Shown: piece after piece, positions 47,568-56,813 of the stretch | Position numbering within the stretch: the stretch's first letter is position 1 | Layout: every line of letters starts with the position of its first letter | Origin: Acetivibrio sp. MSJd-27 | GTDB lineage: Bacteria > Bacillota > Clostridia > UMGS1840 > HGM11507 | Assembly: GCF_018918095.1 (NCBI RefSeq) | Contig: NZ_JAHLPV010000001.1 | Coordinates: forward strand, 186,001 to 250,000 | Length of the DNA: 64,000 nt | Direction of reading: 5' to 3' | Position numbers and translations under genes: made by a program | The notes under the pieces: model-generated | The model's database searches: none | Told to the model about the DNA's origin: nothing | The model's input: only the letters and a program-made list of their open reading frames with translations

Positions 47568-48752
47568 ATGACGAAAGCAACCATAAACAATGTGACAACG
47601 ACCTACACCTATGACGCCAACGGCCTGCGCCAGAGCAAAACCACCAACGGCGTGACCACCAGCCATATCTATGACGGGCAGAATATTGTCATGGACGACA
47701 AGGCCGGGGAAAAGCAGGTGTTTGTCAGAGGCCTCTCCCCTATCTCCCGAACAGTAAACGGAGGAAGCAAGGAGTATTATACCTTCAATACCCACGGAGA
47801 TACAACAGCCTTGGTCAACGCAAGCGGAACCATATTAAAAGATTATACCTATGATGCGTTCGGGAACCAGAAGCAGGAACAGTCAGAAGACACCAACCCA
47901 TTCCGTTACTGTGGAGAATATTTCGACAATGAAACCGGATTTATCTACCTCAGGGCAAGGTATTATGATCCGAGCATGGGACGATTTATTACGGAGGATC
48001 CAGCAAAAGACGGTGTGAATTGGTTTGTGTATTGTGGGAATAATCCGGTGAACTTGTGGGATCCGACTGGAACAATACGCGAAGGACAGTGGATTGATGG
48101 TCAATGGATTGAAAATCCAGATGCTTGGGAATTTGGAGAGCATTCTGATACTTATAAAATTCTTAAAGATTTGGGTGAACGATGGACTTATGTTAGAAAT
48201 TCTGGTGGAGATCCTTCTGCATATGCTTATGAAGCAAATAGAGTAAGAAGATTGGCTAGAGAAGGAACACCTGTTCAATATGCACAGGACAAAATTATGA
48301 ATGAACTTCATTCTGGAGTTAAATGGGCAAAATCAATGTTTAATGAATATATGGATGCAAATGATAGATACCTAATCTTAACAAAAAGATTCTATACTCC
48401 CAGTGAAAGCAATGCAGGTGGAACTGATGGTTGGAATTATAAATGGAAAAGTGAATGGAGAGTACCATATGCAAAGTATAACTGGAATGAAGATGGTACT
48501 GACTCAGATATGAATGCTTATACTTCAGGGGGGTGGTTTGGAGAAGGAAGCTACCCTAAAAATTGGATGCCATGGATGTATTTTGATGGAATGTTCTTGT
48601 CAGGAGCAGATATGGGAAATTTAGCATTAGGTTATATTATGAAAAGTATGGGATATGAACCATCTGAATATCATCCATGGAATGATAAAAAAGGCGATAG
48701 AGATTGGAATTTAATTGAATATGGTGCTGCAATGGCAAGTCAAGGGAGATAG
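47568..48752 (+). CDS. Truncated Rhs/YD-repeat C-terminus with toxin tip (polymorphic toxin 44-like)
   Basis: A 394-residue protein in two parts. Residues 1-168 are the end of an Rhs shell: YD repeats (YTYDANGLR, YTYDAFGN) and the associated core (GEYFDNETGFIYLRARYYDP, GRFITEDP) closing with the cleavage-type boundary NPVNLWDPTG (DPTG at 48060-48071). Residues 169-394 are an AT-rich tip with WNYKWK, GADMGNLALGYIMKSMGY and DWNLIEYGAAM, resembling the polymorphic toxin type 44 domain. A full Rhs protein has over 1000 residues before this point; here an in-frame stop lies at 47538, so the N-terminus and secretion signal are missing. It is a displaced tip or silent cassette. The ribosome-binding site is weak. 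Confidence 0.8.
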   Translation: MTKATINNVTTTYTYDANGLRQSKTTNGVTTSHIYDGQNIVMDDKAGEKQVFVRGLSPISRTVNGGSKEYYTFNTHGDTTALVNASGTILKDYTYDAFGNQKQEQSEDTNPFRYCGEYFDNETGFIYLRARYYDPSMGRFITEDPAKDGVNWFVYCGNNPVNLWDPTGTIREGQWIDGQWIENPDAWEFGEHSDTYKILKDLGERWTYVRNSGGDPSAYAYEANRVRRLAREGTPVQYAQDKIMNELHSGVKWAKSMFNEYMDANDRYLILTKRFYTPSESNAGGTDGWNYKWKSEWRVPYAKYNWNEDGTDSDMNAYTSGGWFGEGSYPKNWMPWMYFDGMFLSGADMGNLALGYIMKSMGYEPSEYHPWNDKKGDRDWNLIEYGAAMASQGR

Positions 48753-48754
48753 AC

Positions 48755-49690
48755 ATGAAAAATAATATAATCAAACTATTTGTGATAATTTTAATCATTA
48801 CAACAGTTAGCTGTTGTTCGCCTATGATATCGGACAAAAATCTATTAGAACAAGGCAATTCAAATGGAAATATTAAACAGATGGGGTATGTGGTTGAAAG
48901 AGAGGGATGGTTTTATTATTGTGATCCAACTGGAAATGGTGAATATAAGTTAAAAGATTGCTTGTTCAAGAAAAGAACTGATGGAAGTAACGTTCAAAAT
49001 TTGAGTAAAAATATAGCTTATCAAATTAATGTGGTCGGGAACTTTATATATTATATAAGTGGTGATCCGGGGCCTATATATAAAGTTAATAAGAATGGGG
49101 GAACAACTAAAAAACTTGAGGATAAACGTGCAAGTAATCTTATCGTTTTAGGAAATGAGATTTTTTACATAAGTGAAGGCTCATTGTATAAAATGGATGT
49201 TAACGGTCGAAATAAAAAGAAATTAAAGGATAATGTATTAGAATTTAGTATATGTGATAAGTTTATTTATTTTACTAGTTATAGTGAGCAATCTTTATAT
49301 AAATTTAATTTAGAAGGAGAAAATATTCAAAAGTTAAGTAATGATTATGCAAAAGATATTAATGTTGCAGATGGATGGATCTATTATTGGGAATTTAATA
49401 ATTCTAAAATTTATAAGCTGAAAGAGGATGGTACCGAAAAAATAATTTTAAGCGATGATATATGTAGAAACTTAAATTTACATCAAGGTGTTTTATATTA
49501 TCGTAATCAAGAAACAAATTCATCAATATATAAAATAAATATAGATGGAACAGGACGGACTAAAATTATTGATGGAAATATAGTTAACATCAATATTATA
49601 AACGATTTTATTGTATTCTATAAAATTACAGAAGGGAAAGGATATTATCGGATTAATACTAACGGCAAGAATCTGGAGTTGTGGCCATAG
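48755..49690 (+). CDS. DUF5050-like beta-propeller lipoprotein, candidate immunity protein
   Basis: A 311-residue lipoprotein with a signal peptide and lipobox TTVSC (cysteine near residue 20). The rest is built from repeats of about 40 residues with the pattern NFIYYISG...IYKVNKNG, WIYYWEFNNSKIYKLKEDGT, VLYYRNQ...IYKINIDGTG, as in DUF5050 propellers. It follows the toxin tip by 2 bp with AAGGGAG before its ATG and shares the tip's strongly AT-rich composition, both unlike the flanks. Position and composition suggest an immunity function, but DUF5050 proteins are common for other purposes. No terminator is seen directly after it; 49691-49861 holds no gene I can support. Confidence 0.75.
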   Translation: MKNNIIKLFVIILIITTVSCCSPMISDKNLLEQGNSNGNIKQMGYVVEREGWFYYCDPTGNGEYKLKDCLFKKRTDGSNVQNLSKNIAYQINVVGNFIYYISGDPGPIYKVNKNGGTTKKLEDKRASNLIVLGNEIFYISEGSLYKMDVNGRNKKKLKDNVLEFSICDKFIYFTSYSEQSLYKFNLEGENIQKLSNDYAKDINVADGWIYYWEFNNSKIYKLKEDGTEKIILSDDICRNLNLHQGVLYYRNQETNSSIYKINIDGTGRTKIIDGNIVNINIINDFIVFYKITEGKGYYRINTNGKNLELWP

Positions 49691-49861
49691 AATATAGTTG
49701 ACAACACCTCGGATATGTTAAACTGGATCAGGGTACGAAAATAATGTCACCTGTCGTCAGACATCAAATTCGTCTCCTGTCTTTTCCTCTGTATTTACCT
49801 ATACGTGAAAAACTGATAACCAATACAGCTAACAATCACATCTCATTTATCAAAAACTTGT

Positions 49862-49900
49862 AAAAAATGGGACTAGAGTAATTTCTAGTCCCCATTTTTT
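49862..49900. terminator. Bidirectional terminator at left end of tail/lysis module
   Basis: AAAAAATGGGACTAGA and TCTAGTCCCCATTTTTT form a long stem with U tracts on both strands. It ends the phage-like module (minus) just after the holin stop and also the lipoprotein transcript (plus). Confidence 0.9.
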
Positions 49901-49906
49901 CTCTTA

Positions 49907-50206
49907 TCAGCCTTCATCATTCTTTGAGCTCTGTTTTATTACCTGATTCACATAAACGCTTCCACCCGCTAACAAAATTCCTTGAGTGATTCCTGTAAAT
50001 ATCATAATAGCTACATCTTTATATGTATTTACATCAACCGTTGCAATTAAATAAATGACGGATAAAAGTATCCCGAATGCACCGAGAAGTAACGGAATAA
50101 AGTTATCGGAAATACTAGACTTTTTAATTGCCATTCCAATAAAATAGAGAACAGGAATCAGAACAAGAAGCTCCGGTTTTAAGTATTGCTGAATTAATTC
50201 ATACAT
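49907..50206 (-). CDS. Small phage holin-like membrane protein
   Basis: A 99-residue protein with three predicted membrane helices (about 13-26, 35-57, 65-85) and a short charged C-terminus, as in clostridial phage holins. CGGAGG precedes ATG at 50206. It is the last gene of the module, 39 bp after the amidase, the classical holin-endolysin neighbour relation. It would form membrane lesions that let the amidase reach the wall. Confidence 0.8.
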   Translation of the reverse strand: MYELIQQYLKPELLVLIPVLYFIGMAIKKSSISDNFIPLLLGAFGILLSVIYLIATVDVNTYKDVAIMIFTGITQGILLAGGSVYVNQVIKQSSKNDEG

Positions 50207-50245
50207 AATCGTTTCCTCCGTTTATTAATATTTTAATGATTACTA

Positions 50246-51445
50246 TCAATGCCACATTCCGACATTGTTGATTCTTCTATTACCATCCGTTGTTTCAATA
50301 ATCTCACCATTGCTGAGAACAAAACTTCCTCCACCATCTAATTTCACAACATCGGTGAGCCCAAGTGAAACCATCAGCCAATGCATTTCTTCATAGGCAC
50401 ATTTTTTTGCTACAAGGTAAATATCATTCCCCGAAATACCTAAAAAGTTGTGCCAAGTATTATATAACTCAGATCCGTCATATCCTTCGGATTTTATTTC
50501 GTCCATTGACACCTGCTTTCGATTTCTAGTAATCGGAATGCCGGAAATAGCAGTCTTAATGTTCTTATTCTCTAAATTAGCCATTTTAGATATACCAAAA
50601 GTTCCATCATTCTTCACATACAAGGTAGTCAATTCTTTTCCGGCCACGTTAATCCAACTGGGATTGTCCTTGGATTGTGCATAGATGATTCCACTGTCAA
50701 CCAAGTTCCCCACAGGAATTGTACCTTTATCCGTCCATGCAAAGAATCCGGCGTTAAAATAATTGTCTACATCCACATTATTCTTTGGACAGTCGCATTG
50801 ACAAAACCCCAAATTAGGAGGATAAATTTCCTGCTTGTAGGTATCTGTAATTTTATAAATGGTTCTTGGTTTACTCACAGTTACATTCTCCTTTTTGTGT
50901 CCAACGTGTTCAAACAGTCCGTCTGCAATTGCCTGTGCAAAATCCTGTTGCTTGTTTAATAGCAATTCTTCCTCTGATGGATTGCTAATGAATGCAGTTT
51001 CAACAAGGATAGCAGGGCAGTAGGTTTCACGAAGTACCTGCAAATTGCCTGTTTTTACGTCTCTGTCGGATGTCCCCATTCTTGTTATAATTTTTTCTTG
51101 AACTTTCTTTGCCAGTTTTTCTGCGTTTCCTCCAAATGCGCATACATATGTCTCTGAACCTTCTGCTTCTTCCGATTCGGAAGCATTACAATGAATTGAT
51201 ATAAAATATTCTGCACCAAAAGCATTCGATATTTTTGCTCTTTGTGCCAAACTGGAATGTAAGCTTGTCCCCAGACAATCGCTTTGTTTCTCCCTTGTCA
51301 TTTTTACTTCAAAACCGTTGGCGGTCAAAATATCCCGGAGGACGGAGGCAATCCCGTATGTAATGTCCTGCTCCCGTGATTTTCTACCGTTTGCCCCGGT
51401 ATCGTGGCCGCGATCATTGTGTCCCGCGTCTATACAGATTTTCAT
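50246..51445 (-). CDS. N-acetylmuramoyl-L-alanine amidase fused to phosphodiester glycosidase (NAGPA) domain
   Basis: A 399-residue phage-type lysin. Residues 1-165 are an Amidase_3 domain with zinc ligands H9 (DAGHN), E25 and H85 (ISIHCNAS) and catalytic E149 (LVETAF). Residues about 180-399 match the NAGPA/DUF2233 family of phosphodiester glycosidases (YFNAGFFAW; DVVKLDGGGS). The start is ATG at 51443-51445 with GGGGGAG upstream; codons further upstream are only open by chance. The enzyme lacks a signal peptide and so depends on a holin. A second hydrolase domain in place of the usual wall-binding modules is unusual; it could cleave GlcNAc-1-phosphodiesters of wall polymers. Confidence 0.88.
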   Translation of the reverse strand: MKICIDAGHNDRGHDTGANGRKSREQDITYGIASVLRDILTANGFEVKMTREKQSDCLGTSLHSSLAQRAKISNAFGAEYFISIHCNASESEEAEGSETYVCAFGGNAEKLAKKVQEKIITRMGTSDRDVKTGNLQVLRETYCPAILVETAFISNPSEEELLLNKQQDFAQAIADGLFEHVGHKKENVTVSKPRTIYKITDTYKQEIYPPNLGFCQCDCPKNNVDVDNYFNAGFFAWTDKGTIPVGNLVDSGIIYAQSKDNPSWINVAGKELTTLYVKNDGTFGISKMANLENKNIKTAISGIPITRNRKQVSMDEIKSEGYDGSELYNTWHNFLGISGNDIYLVAKKCAYEEMHWLMVSLGLTDVVKLDGGGSFVLSNGEIIETTDGNRRINNVGMWH

Positions 51446-51464
51446 GATTCCGCTCCCCCTTTCT

Positions 51465-52598
51465 TTAATATTTGATGCATGCAAGCATGGCCACGTTTCG
51501 CGGTCTGACACGGATAGAACTGCTGGAACCTGCGGAACTGCTTGTACCCGATATTTTGGAAGAGGAAGCGTTATCTGCATTTTCTTCGCCGTCCGTTCCA
51601 TACCAAGTGGCATTGAATGAGCCTAAATACAACTGTGTTCCTTCCTGGCTGTTTCCGAATACCCTGCCCGAGTCTATTCCTCTTCCATCGTCATAGCCGC
51701 GGAGAAACTCTGCCCGCAAATCCGGCAGTTGGAACGTGGTGCTTCCGTCGCCGGCACCGTAAGTCGTCCCGATAACTGCGAACAAAGCGCTGTATGCCGT
51801 TCTGCTGACAGCGCTTCCGTCGCATTTCAGATAACCGGCCGGAGGCGTGGCCGCCGCATAATAGATAACGGTGCCTGCCGGCACGCCTGTGTTTGCGTGA
51901 AGTTCATTGATTGCGGCTACCACCGACGTTTTCACCGTTGTCAAAAGACCGGAGAGCGCCCCCACATCGGTCAGGCTCCCGTCCGCTTCCACAATCCGCT
52001 TGTCATATACCTGCATGGTTTTCGCCGTGTTGTTCGTACCTGTCCCAAGTTGGATAGCGTCGATCGGTGTTCCATCATTTATGGTCACACAATTTGCTCC
52101 ATTTCCACATGCAACGCCATCACTCGTTGAAGCGCCTGCACCTACTGCACAGCCGGCGTTCGCCATTGAAAATTCGCCAATCGCTCCACCAGATGTGGTT
52201 GTTGCATTATCGCCCATTGCTCCTCCGCTTGTTGATACAGCGCCATACCCTACTGAACCTCCATACTCTGAATTTGCATTTTTTCCAATAGCTCCGCCTC
52301 TATTTGTATGTGCGCTATCACCGACCGCGCCGCCTTCTGTGGCAGAAGCTTGATTTCCTATTGCACCACCATATCCTGCACTAGCGCTTGATCCGCCTTC
52401 AAAACCACCATCTGCTGTACAAACATAAGCTTTTTCATTCAAAGCTGCTTGTGTCTGTGTGCTTATCGGCTTGTTTAAATCGCTTGTATTGTCCACGTTT
52501 CCAAGCCCAACCTTTGATTTTGCAATGGTACCGTTTTTATATGCGGTCACCGCGTTGTCCAAATCCTGCCCGCTGTTTTGCATAATATAATTTGCCAT
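51465..52598 (-). CDS. Phage tail-fibre protein with collar domain and 12-residue repeats
   Basis: A 377-residue fibre. The N-terminus has the fibre motif LGNVDNTSDLNKPIS (33-47). Residues 77-172 contain eight tandem 12-residue repeats of the form GGAIGxxAxxxx, as in trimeric YadA-like heads. A tail collar domain follows (about 245-315: GTVIYYAAATPPAGYLKCDG, TTFQLPDLRAEFLRGYDDG), and a Ser-rich tip ends in VRPRNVAMLACIKY. AAGGAGG precedes ATG at 52598. It likely mediates host binding. The gene is 12 bp after the large tail protein. Confidence 0.87.
   Translation of the reverse strand: MANYIMQNSGQDLDNAVTAYKNGTIAKSKVGLGNVDNTSDLNKPISTQTQAALNEKAYVCTADGGFEGGSSASAGYGGAIGNQASATEGGAVGDSAHTNRGGAIGKNANSEYGGSVGYGAVSTSGGAMGDNATTTSGGAIGEFSMANAGCAVGAGASTSDGVACGNGANCVTINDGTPIDAIQLGTGTNNTAKTMQVYDKRIVEADGSLTDVGALSGLLTTVKTSVVAAINELHANTGVPAGTVIYYAAATPPAGYLKCDGSAVSRTAYSALFAVIGTTYGAGDGSTTFQLPDLRAEFLRGYDDGRGIDSGRVFGNSQEGTQLYLGSFNATWYGTDGEENADNASSSKISGTSSSAGSSSSIRVRPRNVAMLACIKY
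52083..52370 (-). repeat. Eight 36-bp coding repeats in the fibre gene
   Basis: Encodes GGAIGNQASATE, GGAVGDSAHTNR, GGAIGKNANSEY, GGSVGYGAVSTS, GGAMGDNATTTS, GGAIGEFSMANA, GCAVGAGASTSD and GVACGNGANCVT. The period is exactly 12 codons. These units can be gained or lost by recombination, changing fibre length. Confidence 0.8.
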
Positions 52599-52609
52599 GT
52601 TAAACCTCC

Positions 52610-55444
52610 TTAAAATTGAATCACTGTTTTCCCATCGTTTGTCACAACCTTTTCCCCGTCGGAAGTGAGCAGATAATCTGCGGATAACTCGCTGCTGTTT
52701 TCCGTGAGGGAGGGATAAAGAACCCGCATTCCGCCCGTCTGTTTATCGGCGGAAAGGCAGGTGTAATATTGTGCTGTTTTGAGTTTCAAAAGCTCCTGCG
52801 CCCAAGTTTCGGCAGAGTAATCCGTCTCAACCGGAGTGTTTAAGACATACTGTACAGTAACCGGAGTTCCCAGAGTCTTTTGACTGCTGCAATAATTACG
52901 CATTGCGTCCCCCGCCTCGGTTGTGGTAGGGGTGCTTGTAAAACCAAGTGCCGACCAAGGAACACGTATATATGATTTATAGTTATAACTTTCTCCTAAA
53001 ATAGTTAAATCGAATCCATGAGATGTAAATCCCGTTGTACCATATTTACATGTGTCATAATTATCATTAAACTTTATAAAGTACCAACAATATTGCTGTG
53101 TTTCCGAACCCACCGTATTAAGCACACAACGGTTTAAATTGGCGTCAAGCTCAAATTGTCTTATATGCTGATATTTTTTAACCGCGTTCCCATCGCAAAT
53201 CAGATAATCCTTGTCATCCGATATAGATCCCAGGCTGAGCGGTATCTCCGCGCTGGTGCAGCGGTATTTGTCGACAAACGGTATCGTGTCACCTTCCACA
53301 AACATGGATTTTGTGATGTTGGTAATCCTCTGTCCGTTTCCGCCGGTTCCGTACAGCACAAAGGTATTCTCTGTAAAATCCCAATCGACCGGGATTTGTT
53401 TTGCTGTGCCTATGCTAAATCTTACCCACTTTGTTTGGCTGCTGTTGTATAAAAGCAGATTCCCGATGTTGTCATTCTCCGTCCCGCTTACAACTTCATA
53501 ATCACAGCGCCATGTGTAGGTTTTGCCAGCCTTTAGGCATGTCATATCGACATATTCTGTCACATTATTCGCATACTGGTTAAGCGTGATATTCCCGCCG
53601 GAAAACAGATTTTTCCCCCTGCTCGTCACTGTCACATTCGATAAGTCATAGAATTTCTGCGGATAATCTGACGATGGTGTGATTGATTCCGGCGGTGTGG
53701 GGTTAAAAGGCTCATAGCTTCCACTGTAAGAGCTTCCTAATTCTCCTGTAAACTGTGTTACTGTTTTCCCCACTAAACTAGAGTTCGTGTATAATCTAAC
53801 GGTGTCTGCTCCTAGTAAATCCTCTGTGATGGTGATTGCTCTGTTTGGAGATTTATTATAGACCTGTACCCCGTCTTTTAAGATGATAAATGCAGAGTTA
53901 TTACTGTTGATTGCAGTTCCGTCGTCGCAAACACCTCCTCCAAAGTAATAGGTTTCCCCAAGCACAAAAGGGGGTGCTGGCCAGTCCTTTGTAGTTGACC
54001 CAGTGCCATTTGTCGTGTACGGTTCAAAAGGTATTAACTGCTTTCCGTAAGCCGTCCACGGCAATACAGGCAATGTGCTTGACTCGACTTTTGTAAAGGT
54101 TAAGACGGTTTTTAAAGGGGTTGTCCGCGGAAGGATAGCTATAGGATCGTTTTCATTCAGCCATCTTAAACATGACTGCCTGCATATCTCTCTATCGCTA
54201 AAGTCTGTGATATCCAGATGTTCTTTCAAAATGTCAAAAAATAAAACTTGTGGTGTGTCCGTTCCTAAATATAGCCGAATGTTATCTCGGTTATAATAGG
54301 AATAAGAGACAAACTTAAAATGGCTACACTCCAACTGATTTGCTTTAATTTTCGCTTTGTCGATGTCGGCTCTTTGTGCAAAATGGAGCGCATCGTCCGT
54401 CAGAACACTAAAGCTTGCTGTAGAATTATCCTTTAAGTGATGTTCTTGCGTGTTTTGCTCCAAATATCCTGTTCCGCTCACGCTGTCAAATCGGATAAAA
54501 TCCCGGTATGTATCATCCAATCCCCGCAAATCCTCTGTCAATGTCACCTCATAAATCCCGTTTTCCGTGGGTATCTGATAGCTTCCAGCGGAGATGTGGG
54601 AGGTTAATTCAGAGGGATAAGCAGGAGAAGGTTTGCTGTATTCATACTCCTGATACGTTTTTGATGTGTCGCCTTCCACAATCATCAGATTGCTTATTGT
54701 TAATGTTTGACTCAGACAAAACGGATAGATATAAAATTTATAATCCCCTTCCTCCGGTACTGTTATAACCCCGTTACAATTTCCCCAAATCGGTTCTGAT
54801 ATGCCGGAAAAACCAACACTATCAAGCGTTCCGCTCTCAAGATTTCCGCTTACATAATAAGAGCCTGCTTTTAAATGGATCGCTTTCTGATTTTCAAGAA
54901 ACGAGTTGTAGTTGTCGTTGTCAGCAAAATCAAATGATACGCTCCCTTTTCCGGTCACTATATTGGTGATTCCTTTTTCATCGTCACTGCCTGCCGGAAG
55001 CCATTCTGCTTCACAGTCTAAGAGATTGTATCCTGTTTCCTGTATTTGTGTTGTCACCCCCTCCGCCTGATTCCATTTTGCCTTCTGCCCGCTTTTTCCG
55101 AACACCTTCAGCGTCTCATAAGGTGCGTTGACGGTATTCTCCAAAACCAATCCGCTTCTCTCGTCCGGTGTAATCGTTCTGAAATCGAGGTAGGAAACCA
55201 CTCCGTCTCTTTCTGTCCAGGCTTTGCCTGCCGCCGGATCGGCGTTCAGGCTTCCCTCCGTCAAGTCGGAGGGAAGAAAAAGAAGCCAATCCGTGCCGTC
55301 CAGAGATACCTGGTATTTGCCGGCGGCAACAGGAGGGAGACAGGTATAGCTTCCATCCGCTGCGGAAAACAGCAAATCCGGATAAAGCCCGGGTGATTGC
55401 GCGGCGGCCGTTGTGTATAAAACGCGGTTCTGTTCTGTAAACAT
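52610..55444 (-). CDS. Large phage-like tail/receptor-binding protein
   Basis: A 944-residue protein with no membrane helices. It repeats beta-rich jelly-roll-like modules: several stretches follow the pattern of carbohydrate-binding domains in phage tail tips (LKAGSYYVSGN, FVLGETYYFGGGV, CLKAGKTYTWRCDYE), and PSPAYPSELTS and ESITPSSDYPQKF are the PSPxYPSE linkers seen in siphophage tail proteins. The C-terminus ends in SDGEKVVTNDGKTVIQF. Start ATG at 55442-55444, with AGGAGGG upstream. It lies between BppU-like and fibre genes, so it is probably the adsorption part of the tail tip. Confidence 0.78.
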   Translation of the reverse strand: MFTEQNRVLYTTAAAQSPGLYPDLLFSAADGSYTCLPPVAAGKYQVSLDGTDWLLFLPSDLTEGSLNADPAAGKAWTERDGVVSYLDFRTITPDERSGLVLENTVNAPYETLKVFGKSGQKAKWNQAEGVTTQIQETGYNLLDCEAEWLPAGSDDEKGITNIVTGKGSVSFDFADNDNYNSFLENQKAIHLKAGSYYVSGNLESGTLDSVGFSGISEPIWGNCNGVITVPEEGDYKFYIYPFCLSQTLTISNLMIVEGDTSKTYQEYEYSKPSPAYPSELTSHISAGSYQIPTENGIYEVTLTEDLRGLDDTYRDFIRFDSVSGTGYLEQNTQEHHLKDNSTASFSVLTDDALHFAQRADIDKAKIKANQLECSHFKFVSYSYYNRDNIRLYLGTDTPQVLFFDILKEHLDITDFSDREICRQSCLRWLNENDPIAILPRTTPLKTVLTFTKVESSTLPVLPWTAYGKQLIPFEPYTTNGTGSTTKDWPAPPFVLGETYYFGGGVCDDGTAINSNNSAFIILKDGVQVYNKSPNRAITITEDLLGADTVRLYTNSSLVGKTVTQFTGELGSSYSGSYEPFNPTPPESITPSSDYPQKFYDLSNVTVTSRGKNLFSGGNITLNQYANNVTEYVDMTCLKAGKTYTWRCDYEVVSGTENDNIGNLLLYNSSQTKWVRFSIGTAKQIPVDWDFTENTFVLYGTGGNGQRITNITKSMFVEGDTIPFVDKYRCTSAEIPLSLGSISDDKDYLICDGNAVKKYQHIRQFELDANLNRCVLNTVGSETQQYCWYFIKFNDNYDTCKYGTTGFTSHGFDLTILGESYNYKSYIRVPWSALGFTSTPTTTEAGDAMRNYCSSQKTLGTPVTVQYVLNTPVETDYSAETWAQELLKLKTAQYYTCLSADKQTGGMRVLYPSLTENSSELSADYLLTSDGEKVVTNDGKTVIQF

Positions 55445-55455
55445 CCTCTTCCCTC

Positions 55456-56802
55456 CTAGGCTTTGCCGTAGGGCATGCAATTCCAAACCATCTTGTCAGC
55501 AAATTTCTTTGCGGTGTAGACCATGGCCTGGTTTCCCACCGGCTCCAGCAGACCGAAGGCCGCGCTCCGCTCCTCCTCCGGAATCTGCAGAAGCCCGCCG
55601 CCGCTGACATAGATGGAAAGCTCCGCCCCGTTGGGCATATTGGTTATGTTGATCGGTTTATCCGAACCGATAGCGACCATAGCGTTTTCATTCTGTGAGA
55701 AATCGTACGCGATTACCTCCGCCGTGCCGTCCAGTACCAGCGGGGCAATATAGCGTCCGGAAAGATCCCGGTAAGAACCGGAATAGGCAACCTCCGCCAA
55801 ATCCAGAATACTGGAAAGCGTCTGTTTGTCAAAGACCGAATAGGGAATTTTCCCGATCAACAGCCACTCGTTGGGCACATGATTGCCGTCCTTGTCCACC
55901 GTGTCGTAGATATACCACTGGGTTTCGCCGCTGTTAAAATCCGTGATAAAGCACCAGTCATCCGTCTTTTGATCGGTGATTGCCGTCATCTCCGCTACGG
56001 AATTTTTATAGTATATGCGCGGGAATTTTGTGACGTTGTCCATCATTTTCAGATAGAGCTCATTGCAGGCCGCCTGTGCCGCGGATGCGGACTGTGCCGC
56101 GCTCAGGGCGTTGTCCTCACTGATTTCACTTCCATTTTGTGCTTCCAGTGCCAAATCCTTGGCACTGCTTGCGGCGACCGCCTGCCTTGCCGCTTCCAGC
56201 TCGCTCTGCTTGGCGTTGTCCGCACTGCTTTTTGCCTCTTGTGCGCTGTCAGCTGTTTGGCTTTGATACGCTTCGGCGGTCGTCAGCATCGACTGCATAT
56301 CCGCTTCATAGTTGATGATTCTTTCATCCACCTCTGTTTTGGTGTAGGTGTCGGCCTTGTCCGCCTTTCCCGTCTCCAGCGCCGTGAGCCTGGTGTTCGC
56401 AGCGGTCAGATCGTTTATCACCGTATCCATAACGGTTTCATCCTGGGGCTGTCCGGGAATATTGTCCATGTCCCCGATGCCCTCCTTGACCTGGTAATAG
56501 ACCTTCTGCACCGTCAGGGCGCTTTCCCCGTCATACAGGGCGACAATCAGCTGGTTCTTCCCAATCTGAGAAACCGCGCTCCCGTCCAGCGGAACGCACA
56601 AGGTATCCCCCTGGATATTCGTCTGAAGCTTATAGGCGTCGTTTAGCTTGACCACTGCGGACTTGTCCGCCAGCGGGATGGGAACCCCTTTCTCCTCGAA
56701 CTGTATCACAATCCGGTTTCCCGTGTCGTGCTGGCAGAACACCAGATTGGAATAATTTTTTTCCTGATAGAGATCCAGTGTGATGTGATAGCACCGTTCC
56801 AT
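55456..56802 (-). CDS. BppU-like phage baseplate upper protein
   Basis: A 448-residue protein. The N-terminal 120 residues match BppU-type baseplate domains (FCQHDTGNRIVIQFEEKGVP, GQPQDETVMDTVINDLTAAN). A coiled-coil rod of about 100 residues (140-245, rich in A, S and E) follows, then a beta-rich C-terminal part with sugar-site-like strands. AGGAGG precedes ATG at 56802. In siphophages BppU links the baseplate to receptor-binding proteins; here its partner would be the next gene downstream. Confidence 0.85.
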   Translation of the reverse strand: MERCYHITLDLYQEKNYSNLVFCQHDTGNRIVIQFEEKGVPIPLADKSAVVKLNDAYKLQTNIQGDTLCVPLDGSAVSQIGKNQLIVALYDGESALTVQKVYYQVKEGIGDMDNIPGQPQDETVMDTVINDLTAANTRLTALETGKADKADTYTKTEVDERIINYEADMQSMLTTAEAYQSQTADSAQEAKSSADNAKQSELEAARQAVAASSAKDLALEAQNGSEISEDNALSAAQSASAAQAACNELYLKMMDNVTKFPRIYYKNSVAEMTAITDQKTDDWCFITDFNSGETQWYIYDTVDKDGNHVPNEWLLIGKIPYSVFDKQTLSSILDLAEVAYSGSYRDLSGRYIAPLVLDGTAEVIAYDFSQNENAMVAIGSDKPINITNMPNGAELSIYVSGGGLLQIPEEERSAAFGLLEPVGNQAMVYTAKKFADKMVWNCMPYGKA

Positions 56803-56813
56803 TTCGCAGCCTC

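Noticed and set aside
49700-49750. Short frame reading VDNTSDML next to the toxin-immunity pair, similar to the fibre motif NVDNTSDLNKP
   Set aside because: Only seven residues match and the frame ends shortly after; could be a fibre or insertion-sequence remnant but cannot be supported.
52083-52370. CRISPR-like periodicity of 36 bp
   Set aside because: The repeats are in frame with a fibre protein, have no unique spacers, and no cas gene is near.
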